Assembly: GCF_001723355.1 (NCBI RefSeq)
Contig: NZ_LPWE01000010.1
Location: 372,001-436,000 of the forward strand
Length of the DNA: 64,000 bases
Reading direction: 5' to 3'
DNA from: Methyloceanibacter stevinii
Lineage (GTDB): Bacteria > Pseudomonadota > Alphaproteobacteria > Rhizobiales > Methyloligellaceae
In this document: positions 9,663 to 17,706 of the stretch, piece by piece
Numbering within the stretch: the first letter of the stretch is position 1
Layout: every line of letters begins with the position of its first letter
Made by a program: the position numbers and the translations under genes
Notes under the pieces: generated by a model
Told to the model about the DNA's origin: nothing
Seen by the model: the letters and a program-made list of their open reading frames with translations, nothing else
Databases searched by the model: none

Positions 9663-9807
9663 GGCGAAGATCGGATCGCGGCTGCCGTCAAGGTAACCAA
9701 ATCGCTAAGAGCCGCGTAAGACGGCCGAAAGACTGGCGTGATATGGTGTGCACGTCGTTGCTTGAGAGCGGCCACGAGATGCATCCGGCCAGAAGGAGTT
9801 CTGTCCC

Positions 9808-10089
9808 ATGCGAATTGCGATTGCAGCCCTTGTCATGGTTGGGGCGGCTTGGCTTGCCGCTACGCCCGCGAACGCGGCACCCGTGCCGCTGTCCGGCACC
9901 GCGGCCCACACGATCGCCGAGGACGCCGGATCGATGGTCACGACGGTCGCCAAGCGCAAGCGGAAGACCGTGCGCCGCAGCACGCGCAATTGCGGCTGGC
10001 AATGCAAGCGCTATAGGCGCCCCTACCAGTACCGCTATTGGAAATTCTACTATCCGTACGGCGGACCGCTGTTCAGTTCCGGGCGCTGA
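9808..10089 (+). CDS. Small secreted basic protein, unknown function
   Basis: A 93-residue protein I do not recognise. The first 24 residues form a clear signal peptide: a short basic start, a hydrophobic core (ALVMVGAAWLAAT) and a cleavage site after ANA. The mature part has a lysine/arginine cluster (KRKRKTVRR), two cysteines (NCGWQCKR) that could form a disulfide, and a tyrosine-rich end (RYWKFYYPYGGP). An AAGGAG site lies 9 bases before the ATG, which supports the start. It stands alone between cobS and an L,D-transpeptidase gene. A role in the envelope is only inferred from the signal peptide. Confidence 0.75.
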   Translation: MRIAIAALVMVGAAWLAATPANAAPVPLSGTAAHTIAEDAGSMVTTVAKRKRKTVRRSTRNCGWQCKRYRRPYQYRYWKFYYPYGGPLFSSGR

Positions 10090-10160
10090 CCCGGTTCATG
10101 GGCCTGCGTTGCATGGGGCTGCAATAAAAGAGTGACACGGCGCCTTGCCCTTGTGGCAGA

Positions 10161-10868
10161 GTGCGCCGCGTGACGCCGCCTGTTTCCGCCATAACCACCC
10201 GCGCCCTTGCGCTTTTTGAGGCTGCCCGCGCCCGCCCCGGCGCGCCGCAGGACCTTCCCGGCCGGCTCTTCGTCGTCGACGTCGAGCGGCAGACGGCGAC
10301 GCTGATCCAGGACAGGGCGGCTGTGGGATCTTGGCCGGTCTCCACGGCGCTGAAAGGGATCGGCGGCGAAGAGAACTCCTTCAAGACGCCGCCGGGCTGG
10401 CACCGCATCGACCGGAAGATCGGCGCGGGCGCAGAGGCAGGCACGGTCTTCTCGTCGCGCGAGCCGACCGGCGAACGCTGGCAGGGCGAGACTTGCGAAA
10501 CCGACCTCATCCTCACACGGATCCTGACGCTGGACGGCCTCGAGGACGGCGTGAACCGCGGGCCGGGCTGCGACTCCCGCGAGCGCTACATCTACATCCA
10601 CGGCTCCAACCACGAGGAGCATATCGGGCGTCCGGCGTCCTGCGGCTGCGTCCGCATGAGCAACGCCGATGTCACCGCCCTGTTCGACGCGGCACAGGAG
10701 GGGGACCTCATACTGATCGCGCCGTCGAGAGCCGGGACATCCCCGAGCTGTCGTCGGGCCGTTTTCACTATGCGGGGCTCGGCGCTCCGGCATGAGCGCC
10801 CTCGCCCAGTTTCAGGCGATGAAGGGCGGACGCGTGAGCGGCAGCGACCGCGCCTTCGACCAGGGTGA
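10161..10868 (+). CDS. L,D-transpeptidase (YkuD fold), 3' end uncertain
   Basis: A YkuD-type L,D-transpeptidase, the family that makes 3-3 crosslinks in peptidoglycan or attaches proteins to it. Seen are the N-terminal LFVVDVERQTATLIQ, the conserved histidine in YIHGSNHEEHIGRP and the catalytic cysteine (about residue 163) in ASCGCVRMSN. No obvious signal peptide is present; the start is a GTG (10161, or GTG 10170). After about residue 187 (DLILIAPS) the reading becomes unlike the family and runs into the next gene. A one-base deletion near 10721 would switch to a frame that leads up to the Mur ligase. The true end is therefore between about 10720 and 10795, or the two genes are fused. Confidence 0.8.
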   Translation: MRRVTPPVSAITTRALALFEAARARPGAPQDLPGRLFVVDVERQTATLIQDRAAVGSWPVSTALKGIGGEENSFKTPPGWHRIDRKIGAGAEAGTVFSSREPTGERWQGETCETDLILTRILTLDGLEDGVNRGPGCDSRERYIYIHGSNHEEHIGRPASCGCVRMSNADVTALFDAAQEGDLILIAPSRAGTSPSCRRAVFTMRGSALRHERPRPVSGDEGRTRERQRPRLRPG

Positions 10869-12108
10869 GCGCGCGGCTGTTCGCGCCCAATTCGAAGCGC
10901 TTGGCATCGGCGTGTTCACCCAAGACGGCAGCGGGATCGGGGAAGACTGCGCCGCGCTCGTGGTATCGACGGCGGTGGAAGAGACCGTGCCCGATTTCGC
11001 CGCGGCCAGAGCCCGTGGCGTACCGATCGTGCACCGCTCCGAAATGCTCGCCCATTTCGTCGGTGCCTACCGCTCCATCGCGGTGACGGGTACGAGCGGG
11101 AAGTCGACCGTGACGGGCATGACGTTCGAGATCCTGCGCGGGATGGGCGCCGATCCGTCCGTCATCACCGGCGGCGACCTCCCAGCGCTGCAAGCCGAAG
11201 GGCTGATCGGCAATGCCTTCGCCGGCGCCTCCGACTTGCTGGTGGTGGAAGCGGATGAGAGCGACGGTTCCCTCGTCCGCTACGCGCCGTCGATCGGCAT
11301 CATCCTCAATCTGCAGCGCGACCACAAAGAGATGGAGGAGGTTGCGGCTATGTTCGCCACGCTGCGCGCGCGGACCCGCGAGACCCTCGTCGTGGGCGAC
11401 GATGCGAACCTCGACGCGTTTTCTGGCGGCGCGACCCGCTTCGGCCTCAGCGAGCGCGCAGACATTCGCGCGGTCAACGTGGAACACAGTGCCGACGGCG
11501 CGCGCTTCGATGTGGAGGGCGTCTCGTTCGCGATTCCCGTTCCCGGGCTGCACAACGTGACCAACGCGCTTGCCGCCATCGCGGCTTGCCGCGCCGCGGG
11601 TCTGCCGCTGGAGGGCATGGCGGAGCCGCTTGCAGGCTTCTCCGGCATCGGGCGGCGGTTCCAGACGATCGGCCACACGAACGGCATCGAGATTGTGGAC
11701 GACTTCGCACACAATGCTGAGAAGATCGCTGCCGCGATCCGGACAGCGAAACTGCGCGGGCGCCGTGTGCTCGCGATCTACCAGCCGCACGGCTATGGGC
11801 CGACGCGCTTCCTGTGGCAGGACTTCGTGCGGACGTTCTCGGGCGAGCTCTCGGCGGACGACCGGCTTTTCATGCTCGAAGTGTTCTACGCGGGCGGCAC
11901 GGCCACGCGGGACTTCTCCGCCGCGGACATCGTGGACGAGATCGCCGCGACCGGGACGCAAGCCGCGTTCGCACCGTCGCGGGACTGGCTGATTGAAGCG
12001 ATCGCAAGCGAGGCGCGCGAAGGCGACGTCGTTCTTGTCATGGGCGCCCGCGATCCATCGCTCACGGCTTTCGCACGCGACATTCTAGGTGCGATCGAGA
12101 GCGCCTAA
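10792..12108 (+). CDS. Mur ligase family protein (MurC/Mpl-like), N-terminus truncated as read
   Basis: An ATP-dependent Mur ligase resembling UDP-N-acetylmuramate-alanine ligase or the Mpl recycling ligase. Seen are RVSGSDR (UDP-sugar domain), VTGTSGKSTVTGM (P-loop), EADESDGSL, LNLQRDHKEMEE and HNVTNALAAIAA (central domain), and a C-terminal domain with DDFAHN and YQPHGYGPTRF. The annotated ATG at 10792 starts inside the conserved N-terminal motif. Adding one G near 10783 joins it to an upstream frame reading RFHYAGLGGSGMSALAQF, the expected GxGGSGM nucleotide loop. The gene therefore really begins further upstream, at a start I cannot place. It directly follows an L,D-transpeptidase, suggesting a peptidoglycan recycling role. 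Confidence 0.85.
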   Translation: MSALAQFQAMKGGRVSGSDRAFDQGERAAVRAQFEALGIGVFTQDGSGIGEDCAALVVSTAVEETVPDFAAARARGVPIVHRSEMLAHFVGAYRSIAVTGTSGKSTVTGMTFEILRGMGADPSVITGGDLPALQAEGLIGNAFAGASDLLVVEADESDGSLVRYAPSIGIILNLQRDHKEMEEVAAMFATLRARTRETLVVGDDANLDAFSGGATRFGLSERADIRAVNVEHSADGARFDVEGVSFAIPVPGLHNVTNALAAIAACRAAGLPLEGMAEPLAGFSGIGRRFQTIGHTNGIEIVDDFAHNAEKIAAAIRTAKLRGRRVLAIYQPHGYGPTRFLWQDFVRTFSGELSADDRLFMLEVFYAGGTATRDFSAADIVDEIAATGTQAAFAPSRDWLIEAIASEAREGDVVLVMGARDPSLTAFARDILGAIESA

Positions 12109-12117
12109 ACCGCCCGG

Positions 12118-15100
12118 CTAATTGCCGAGAATTCCCGAGATGAAGTCGTCGACGCTATTCGCGGTGCGCCGCCGGCGTGGACGTGGCTCCGAATACCGTT
12201 GGGTTGGCGACGTCTCGGCGATTTCCGGCCCGGACACCGGCACGTTGAAGTGCGCCGGATTCTTGAAGAGCTTCGCCGCCATGCGGTTGTCGATGCCGTA
12301 CACGTCCCCGAATTCACGGATGGAGCCGTAGCCGTCGGCGATCGCCGTATTGTAGGTGAGATGGACCGGGATCCTGTGCTCGAGCGCGATCACCTTGGTC
12401 TGGCCTTGGGAGCGGGCCAGAATGTCCTGGACCGTGCCCATCGACCAGCCCTTGTCCTCATTGAGAAGGAAAGCAGCGAAGCGGGCCGGCTGATTGACGC
12501 GGATACACCCGTGACTCAGCGTCCGTACGCGGCGCCCAAACAGCTCCTTCTGGGTCGTATCGTGCATGTAGATCGCGTGCTTGTTCGGGAAGTTGAACTT
12601 GAACTGGCCGAGCACGTTGTGAGGCCCCGGATCCTGCTGGAACGTGTAGGTGTGGACATTCACGCTCTGCCAGTCGACGGCGTCCGCATCGACCGGTTTG
12701 CCGCCCTTGCTGACCTTCAAGCCGTAGCGGCTCAGCATCCTGTTCCGGGACTCGCGTCCGCCAAACAAGCCGCCTGAGCGCTGCGGGCCTTTCAACTTCG
12801 GTGCGATGTCTTCTTTCACGATCGTCGGCGGGACCGTCCAATTGGGATTGAAGACGATGTTCCGCATCGGCGCGGAGAAGAAAGCCGTAGCGTATTGGGT
12901 CTGCCCCACGATCGTCTTTTCCTCGTAGATCGTGCGGCCGCCCTTCAGGACCCGGAACTTGAACTCCGGAATGTTGTTCCAGACGTGGAAGTTGCCGAGG
13001 TCGGACGGCAGCCAGCGCCAACGCTCCATGTTGATGGCGATGAGCTGGACGGTCCGGTCATTGTCCGGGTTGCGGCCGGACTGCTTCGCCGCGTCCCGCG
13101 CCTGAACCAAGGACGCATGCAGGCGCTGATACTGCTCGCTCTGCGGATGAAGCGCGAGAAGCGATTTGTCCGGTGCGTCCGACGCGGCAAGTTCCGTGAG
13201 GACCGTCTTGGGGTCACGTGCCGTCGGGTGGAAGTCGAAGAGTTTGTGGGCGCTCGACGGCGTCATACGGCCGGTCTGCGCGTGTCGTGCATACTTTAAA
13301 GTCGCCGCCGAGAGGGCGAGTTCGGCATCGGCGCGGGCTTCGTCCGTCGTCAGCGTATCGTCGGCGGACGGCACGTCGTAGGCATCCGCGTCGAGACCCC
13401 AGTCGTCCGCGTCGCGGATGGTCGCGACTAGAGTCTTCGCCTTGGGCGTCAGGCCATCCTCGGCGACCCATAGCGGATCGTCGTCACGCTCGCCATACAG
13501 CGTCTTGAGCGCTTCCAGATCCGCGGTGGCCACCTTGGGCGGTGCGGAGCCGTCCAGCTTCGCGCGCACGGCCGCGATGACAGGATCGACAGGCGGCGGG
13601 GGCGGCGGTCCAAGATCGACCGCCTCTTCCGTGTCTTCGCTTTCGGACGCAGCATCGTCGGGGGTCAAACGCGCCGAACCGGGTTCGAGTGCTGCGACTT
13701 TGGCGTCCTCACCGTCCGCCTCGGCGCCTGGCGGCGGCGAGACGTCGAGAACGACCGTGGCGGAATAGGCGCGCGGATCGAGCTCGAGGCGTTCTTCCGC
13801 CAGATCCTCGTCCGACGAGCGCGTCACATCCGTAACGTCCTGCGCCTCGTCCGATTGAGCCATGCCGTCGGGCTCGGATGACGGTGAGATCGAGGCAGTC
13901 ACCTCGTCGTCCGGGGCCGGCTCGGTGTCTTCATCGTCTGTTGCGGTCTCGGCCGCACGTTCCGGCGTGTTGGCCGGGCTCGCCATGCGGGCGATCTCGG
14001 GCTTCGGCTCCGGAGCGGGCGGGAGAGACGCAGTGACGATCTCGCCCTCGGAATCGCCGGCCTTGCCGGCGGGCACCTCGACGTTCTCGGCGACGTCCTC
14101 GCTATCCGCGTCCTCGGCAGCCTTGGCGTCAGCGTCCTTAGCGTCGGCAGTCTTGGTGTCGGCGCTCTTGGTATCGACGTCCTCGTCATCCGCCTGCTTG
14201 GCGGCGACGTCCTCCGAGTCTTCGACCTTCGCGTCTTTGGCCGTCGCGTCGTCGTGCTCGGTGCTATCGGCGACCTTCGCCGGCTCGTCGGTCTCGGCGT
14301 CCTTGCTCTCGGCTATGGCTCCAGCCGCGGCCGCAGCGGCGGTCGCTGCGGCGGTCGCTGCGGCAGCCGCAGCCGTCGCTGCTGTCTCCGCTTCGTCCTT
14401 GGCGGTGTCGGCGACCTTCGCCGGCTCGTCGGCGGCTTCGTCGAGCTTGTCCTTGTCCGCGGCATCGTCCGACTTGGCGGACGCATCGGCCGATGAGAGT
14501 TCGGTCTCTTCGGACGTGTCCGCAGCGGCGCTCTTCGACTGAGGCTCTTCCGCTGTCTTGTCGCTGTCGCCCGCGGCCGTCTGCTCACCGGAAGCATCCG
14601 CGCCGGTGGTCTCGTCGTCAGCGGTCTTAGACTCAGCAGTCTTGGTCTCGGCCGTCTTCTCTTCGTCCGGTTCGGCATCTGCTGTTACCGGAGCGTCGGC
14701 CTCGTCGGCGTTCGCCTCAGAATCGGCTGCCGTCTCGGTATCGGTCTTGTCCGGCTCGGTGTCGGCCAGCTTCGCATCAGACGCCTCGTCCTCGTTCGCC
14801 GCATCGGCGGTCTTGGTATCGGAGGGTTTATCGTCTTCTTCGGATTCTGCATCGGCTGACTTCGTATCGGCGGTGTCTTCCGTCACCGCTGCCGTGTCGG
14901 TCGCATCCTCTGGCTTGTCTGCGTCATCCGCCTCGGCGGTCGCCTCCTCGGACGCACTTTCGTCGGCATCGGCGGGCTCAGAGTCCGTCACAGCCGTCTT
15001 GTCGTCGTCCGCGGAGTCTGCTTCGGCCTCCGCGTCAGCCGTCGGCTCCGGCTTCGTGTCGGAGGCATTCGCGGTTTCGGTTTTGGAATCGGTCTCGTTG

Positions 15101-15468
15101 GACTTGTTTGCGTCGCCGGCCGCTTCGCCGGAATCATCTATCTTTGCCGCGAGAGGCGTTGCCGCCGGTAGCGCCATGGCCACGCTGGCGGCCGACGCGG
15201 TGCCAACGGCGAGCGCGGTGTCGCTGCCCTTGGCAACATCAGGCGAGACGGTCTTGGCGGACGTGGCGGCGAATATCCGGTCGGGATTTCGGACCGGCTG
15301 GACGGGCGGGGGCCGGCGATAACGTCTGCGCTTGACGACCTTTTTGCCGCCGAAGAGGCCGGGCACGCGGAATTCCGCCGTTGCCGTACCCGGAACCGCG
15401 CTCGTACCAATCCCCAATGCCAAAAGGGCCAACGCTGTCAGCCCAATAATGGCGAATCGTCCGCTCAT
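12118..15468 (-). CDS. Large L,D-transpeptidase with long acidic low-complexity region (LdtD/YcbB-like)
   Basis: A 1116-residue exported L,D-transpeptidase. It has a signal/anchor segment (IIGLTALALLALGIG, residues 6-20) and a basic RRRYRRPPP stretch. From about residue 108 to 620 comes an Ala/Asp/Glu/Thr/Lys/Ser-rich tract, then a proline run (LGPPPPPPVDP). A YcbB-type scaffold follows (LYGERDDDPLWVAEDG, LERWRWLP-like MERWRWLP). The YkuD domain carries its catalytic cysteine in LSHGCIRV (about residue 988). Family members are usually 500-650 residues, so the extra length is the acidic tract. The start at 15468 has an AGGGA site; a further upstream in-frame ATG is not supported. The gene converges on the Mur ligase with a 9-base gap. 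Confidence 0.9.
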   Translation of the reverse strand: MSGRFAIIGLTALALLALGIGTSAVPGTATAEFRVPGLFGGKKVVKRRRYRRPPPVQPVRNPDRIFAATSAKTVSPDVAKGSDTALAVGTASAASVAMALPAATPLAAKIDDSGEAAGDANKSNETDSKTETANASDTKPEPTADAEAEADSADDDKTAVTDSEPADADESASEEATAEADDADKPEDATDTAAVTEDTADTKSADAESEEDDKPSDTKTADAANEDEASDAKLADTEPDKTDTETAADSEANADEADAPVTADAEPDEEKTAETKTAESKTADDETTGADASGEQTAAGDSDKTAEEPQSKSAAADTSEETELSSADASAKSDDAADKDKLDEAADEPAKVADTAKDEAETAATAAAAAATAAATAAAAAAGAIAESKDAETDEPAKVADSTEHDDATAKDAKVEDSEDVAAKQADDEDVDTKSADTKTADAKDADAKAAEDADSEDVAENVEVPAGKAGDSEGEIVTASLPPAPEPKPEIARMASPANTPERAAETATDDEDTEPAPDDEVTASISPSSEPDGMAQSDEAQDVTDVTRSSDEDLAEERLELDPRAYSATVVLDVSPPPGAEADGEDAKVAALEPGSARLTPDDAASESEDTEEAVDLGPPPPPPVDPVIAAVRAKLDGSAPPKVATADLEALKTLYGERDDDPLWVAEDGLTPKAKTLVATIRDADDWGLDADAYDVPSADDTLTTDEARADAELALSAATLKYARHAQTGRMTPSSAHKLFDFHPTARDPKTVLTELAASDAPDKSLLALHPQSEQYQRLHASLVQARDAAKQSGRNPDNDRTVQLIAINMERWRWLPSDLGNFHVWNNIPEFKFRVLKGGRTIYEEKTIVGQTQYATAFFSAPMRNIVFNPNWTVPPTIVKEDIAPKLKGPQRSGGLFGGRESRNRMLSRYGLKVSKGGKPVDADAVDWQSVNVHTYTFQQDPGPHNVLGQFKFNFPNKHAIYMHDTTQKELFGRRVRTLSHGCIRVNQPARFAAFLLNEDKGWSMGTVQDILARSQGQTKVIALEHRIPVHLTYNTAIADGYGSIREFGDVYGIDNRMAAKLFKNPAHFNVPVSGPEIAETSPTQRYSEPRPRRRRTANSVDDFISGILGN
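13590..15150 (-). repeat. Acidic low-complexity coding tract with internal repeats
   Basis: This is the part of the large L,D-transpeptidase gene that encodes the Ala/Asp/Glu/Lys/Thr-rich region. It is built of degenerate short units such as DTKSAD, DEPAKVAD and TADAE. A 25-base direct repeat occurs at 14267-14291 and 14408-14432, encoding DEPAKVAD twice. Between them, about 14313-14390 encodes an alanine/threonine run. Such tracts expand and contract easily by slippage, so length should vary between strains. The protein chain here should be disordered and highly negative. Confidence 0.75.
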
Positions 15469-15923
15469 TCGTCGTCCCTCAAAGGCTCCGCGCCTCAACG
15501 CTAATGTAGTCGGCGCATTCATGAATTTGCAGAGGATCGCGCAAGAGCCTAAACATAATGGCAAAACAGGGCAGTTCCTTGGCTTTCCGGGGGGCGGCCC
15601 ATCACAAAAACGCCAGCCTCGCATCTTTCCGGTGGTTTCTCGACGGCCATATTTGCCGCGCCGGGAGTTGAGCCGAGGATTTCATTGGCCGCTGCCCAAA
15701 AAAACGGCATCTGCGCGGATATGACCCGGGCATCGAGCGGGCCTCAATTTGATCGATACACGCATCGATGCAATACTTTCCAATATCAACGCAATTCTAG
15801 GTTCTTAGGAGCGCCGTTGCCGGCGCGCGCGAAACCTCGCGAGTCCGGCCCCATTCTTGCTTTATTCTCGGAATGGCCTGGCGCGGCCAGCCGAAACCAC
15901 CATCCCAAAAGAGGCATCAGAGT
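15469..15923 (+). promoter_or_regulatory. 455-base divergent intergenic region with a possible sigma-70 promoter
   Basis: This gap separates the starts of the large L,D-transpeptidase and the NAGGN operon, so it should hold promoters in both directions. A possible plus-strand promoter is TTGATC at 15749-15754 and AATACT at 15772-15777 with a 17-base spacer, each matching 4 of 6 consensus bases. Two ATCGAT palindromes lie between and around these boxes and could be operator half-sites. The part around 15740-15810 is visibly more AT-rich than its surroundings. No gene is seen; the short readings here have no family features. Confidence 0.3.
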
Positions 15924-17699
15924 ATGTGCGGATTATGCGGCGAGATCACATTCGACGGCTCGCCTGCATCGGTCGAGGCCATGGAGGCCATGACCTGCTC
16001 AATGGTTCCGCGGGGCCCGGATGCCGGCGGCATCGTCTCGCGCGGCACCTTCGCCTTCGGCCATCGGCGCCTGAAGATCATCGATCTATCTGAACGCGGC
16101 CAGCAGCCCATGGTCGATTCGGAGCTCGGGATCACGCTCGTCTTCAACGGCTGCATCTACAATCACAAAGAGCTGCGCACAGAGCTGGAAGCCAAGGGCT
16201 ACCGGTTCTTCTCCACCAGCGACACAGAGGTCGTCCTCAAGGCCTGGCATGCCTGGGGACCGGAAGCACCGAAGCATTTCAACGGGATGTTCGCGTTCGT
16301 GGTCTATGAGCGCGACACCGGCCGCGTCGCGATGGCCCGGGACCGGCTCGGGATCAAGCCGCTCTACTATACCATGTCGGACAAGCGTCTTCGCTTCGCC
16401 TCGACGCTGCCCGCGCTCGTTGCGGCGGGCGATGTCGACACGGCGCTCGATCCGGTCGGCCTTGCGCACTACATGACGTTTCATGCGGTCGTGCCGCCGC
16501 CGCACACGATCCTGCGTGGCGTGCGCAAATTGCCGGCCGCGACCTTGCGCCTGATCGAGCCCGACGGAAGCTACAAGGACACCCAGTACTGGGAGCTGTG
16601 CTTCGATCGCTCGGCGGAGGATCTCGCCACCAGTGACGACGAGTGGAAGGACCGTGTCGGCGCCGCGCTGCGGCGCGCGGTCGACAGGCGCATGATCGCC
16701 GACGTTCCGGTGGGCGTGCTGCTCTCCGGCGGCGTCGATTCCAGCCTGATCGTGGGTCTTTTGGCCGAGGCCGGCCAACAGCATCTGAAGACGTTCTCGA
16801 TCGGCTTCGAGGCCGCGCACGGCGAAGCCGGCGACGAGTTCAAATACTCGGACATCATCGCCAAGCATTTCGGCACCGACCACACCAAGATCATGATTCC
16901 CACGGGGCACATGCTCGAGTCCCTGCCGGAGACGATCGCGGCGATGTCGGAGCCGATGGTGTCCTACGACAATGTGGGTTTCTACCTGCTCTCCCGCGAA
17001 GTGGCGAAGCACGTGAAGGTGGTCCAGAGCGGCCAGGGCGCGGACGAGGTTTTCGCCGGGTACCATTGGTATCCGAAGCTGGCGAATTCCAACGACGTGC
17101 TGACCGACTACAAGGCCCTGTTCTTCGACCGTGGCCGCGAGAAACTTGCCTCGCACCTGAACGAGACCTGGATGGCCGACGAGGACGAGCCCGCCCGGCT
17201 CGTGGAAGCGCACCTCATGAAAGACGGCGCCGAGACGCCGCTGGACCGCGCCTTGCGCATCGATACCACCGTGATGCTCGTCGACGATCCGGTGAAACGC
17301 GTCGACAACATGACCATGGCCTGGGGTCTCGAGGCACGGGTGCCGTTCCTGGACCACGAACTCGTGGAACTCGCCGCGCGCGTACCGCCCGAGATGAAAC
17401 TGAAGGACGAAGGCAAAGGCGTGCTGAAAGATGTGGCCCGCGATGTTATTCCTTCGTCCGTGATCGACCGGCCCAAGGGGTATTTCCCGGTGCCTGCGCT
17501 GAAGTATATCGACGGTCCCGTCCTGGAGATGACGCGCGACGCACTGTCCTGCCAGGCCGCGAGCGATCGCGGCCTGTTCCGGCCGGCCTATCTCGACAGT
17601 CTTTTCTCTGACCCGAAAGCGCACATCACACCGTTGCGCGGATCGGAGCTTTGGCAATGTGCGTTGTTGGAGCTCTGGCTTCAGTCCCACAACATCTAG
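15924..17699 (+). CDS. asnO: N-acetylglutaminylglutamine amidotransferase (AsnB-like)
   Basis: A class II glutamine amidotransferase of the asparagine-synthetase family, 591 residues. It begins MCGLCGEITFDG, where Cys2 is the glutaminase nucleophile after Met removal, followed by MVPRGPDAGG and FNGCIYNHKELR. The synthetase half has the PP-loop VLLSGGVDSSLIVGLL and SGQGADEVFAGYHWYPKLANS. That last segment and the two downstream genes identify it as the enzyme that amidates N-acetylglutaminylglutamine to the dipeptide osmolyte NAGGN. ATG 15924 is fixed by Cys2; a longer reading from 15873 is wrong. It lies 7 bases before the synthetase gene, so the two are one operon. Confidence 0.92.
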   Translation: MCGLCGEITFDGSPASVEAMEAMTCSMVPRGPDAGGIVSRGTFAFGHRRLKIIDLSERGQQPMVDSELGITLVFNGCIYNHKELRTELEAKGYRFFSTSDTEVVLKAWHAWGPEAPKHFNGMFAFVVYERDTGRVAMARDRLGIKPLYYTMSDKRLRFASTLPALVAAGDVDTALDPVGLAHYMTFHAVVPPPHTILRGVRKLPAATLRLIEPDGSYKDTQYWELCFDRSAEDLATSDDEWKDRVGAALRRAVDRRMIADVPVGVLLSGGVDSSLIVGLLAEAGQQHLKTFSIGFEAAHGEAGDEFKYSDIIAKHFGTDHTKIMIPTGHMLESLPETIAAMSEPMVSYDNVGFYLLSREVAKHVKVVQSGQGADEVFAGYHWYPKLANSNDVLTDYKALFFDRGREKLASHLNETWMADEDEPARLVEAHLMKDGAETPLDRALRIDTTVMLVDDPVKRVDNMTMAWGLEARVPFLDHELVELAARVPPEMKLKDEGKGVLKDVARDVIPSSVIDRPKGYFPVPALKYIDGPVLEMTRDALSCQAASDRGLFRPAYLDSLFSDPKAHITPLRGSELWQCALLELWLQSHNI

Positions 17700-17706
17700 G
17701 CACGGC

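Noticed and set aside
1-9700. Cobalamin riboswitch controlling the cob genes
   Set aside because: No B12-box-like element was found before cobK, cobT or cobS. The leader of the cobG run lies mostly left of the window, so it cannot be judged.
13862-15322. Two long plus-strand frames opposite the acidic tract, rich in Ser, Ala and Val
   Set aside because: They are the mirror of the Asp/Glu/Ala-rich codons; the composition follows from the antisense reading and no signal or domain is present.
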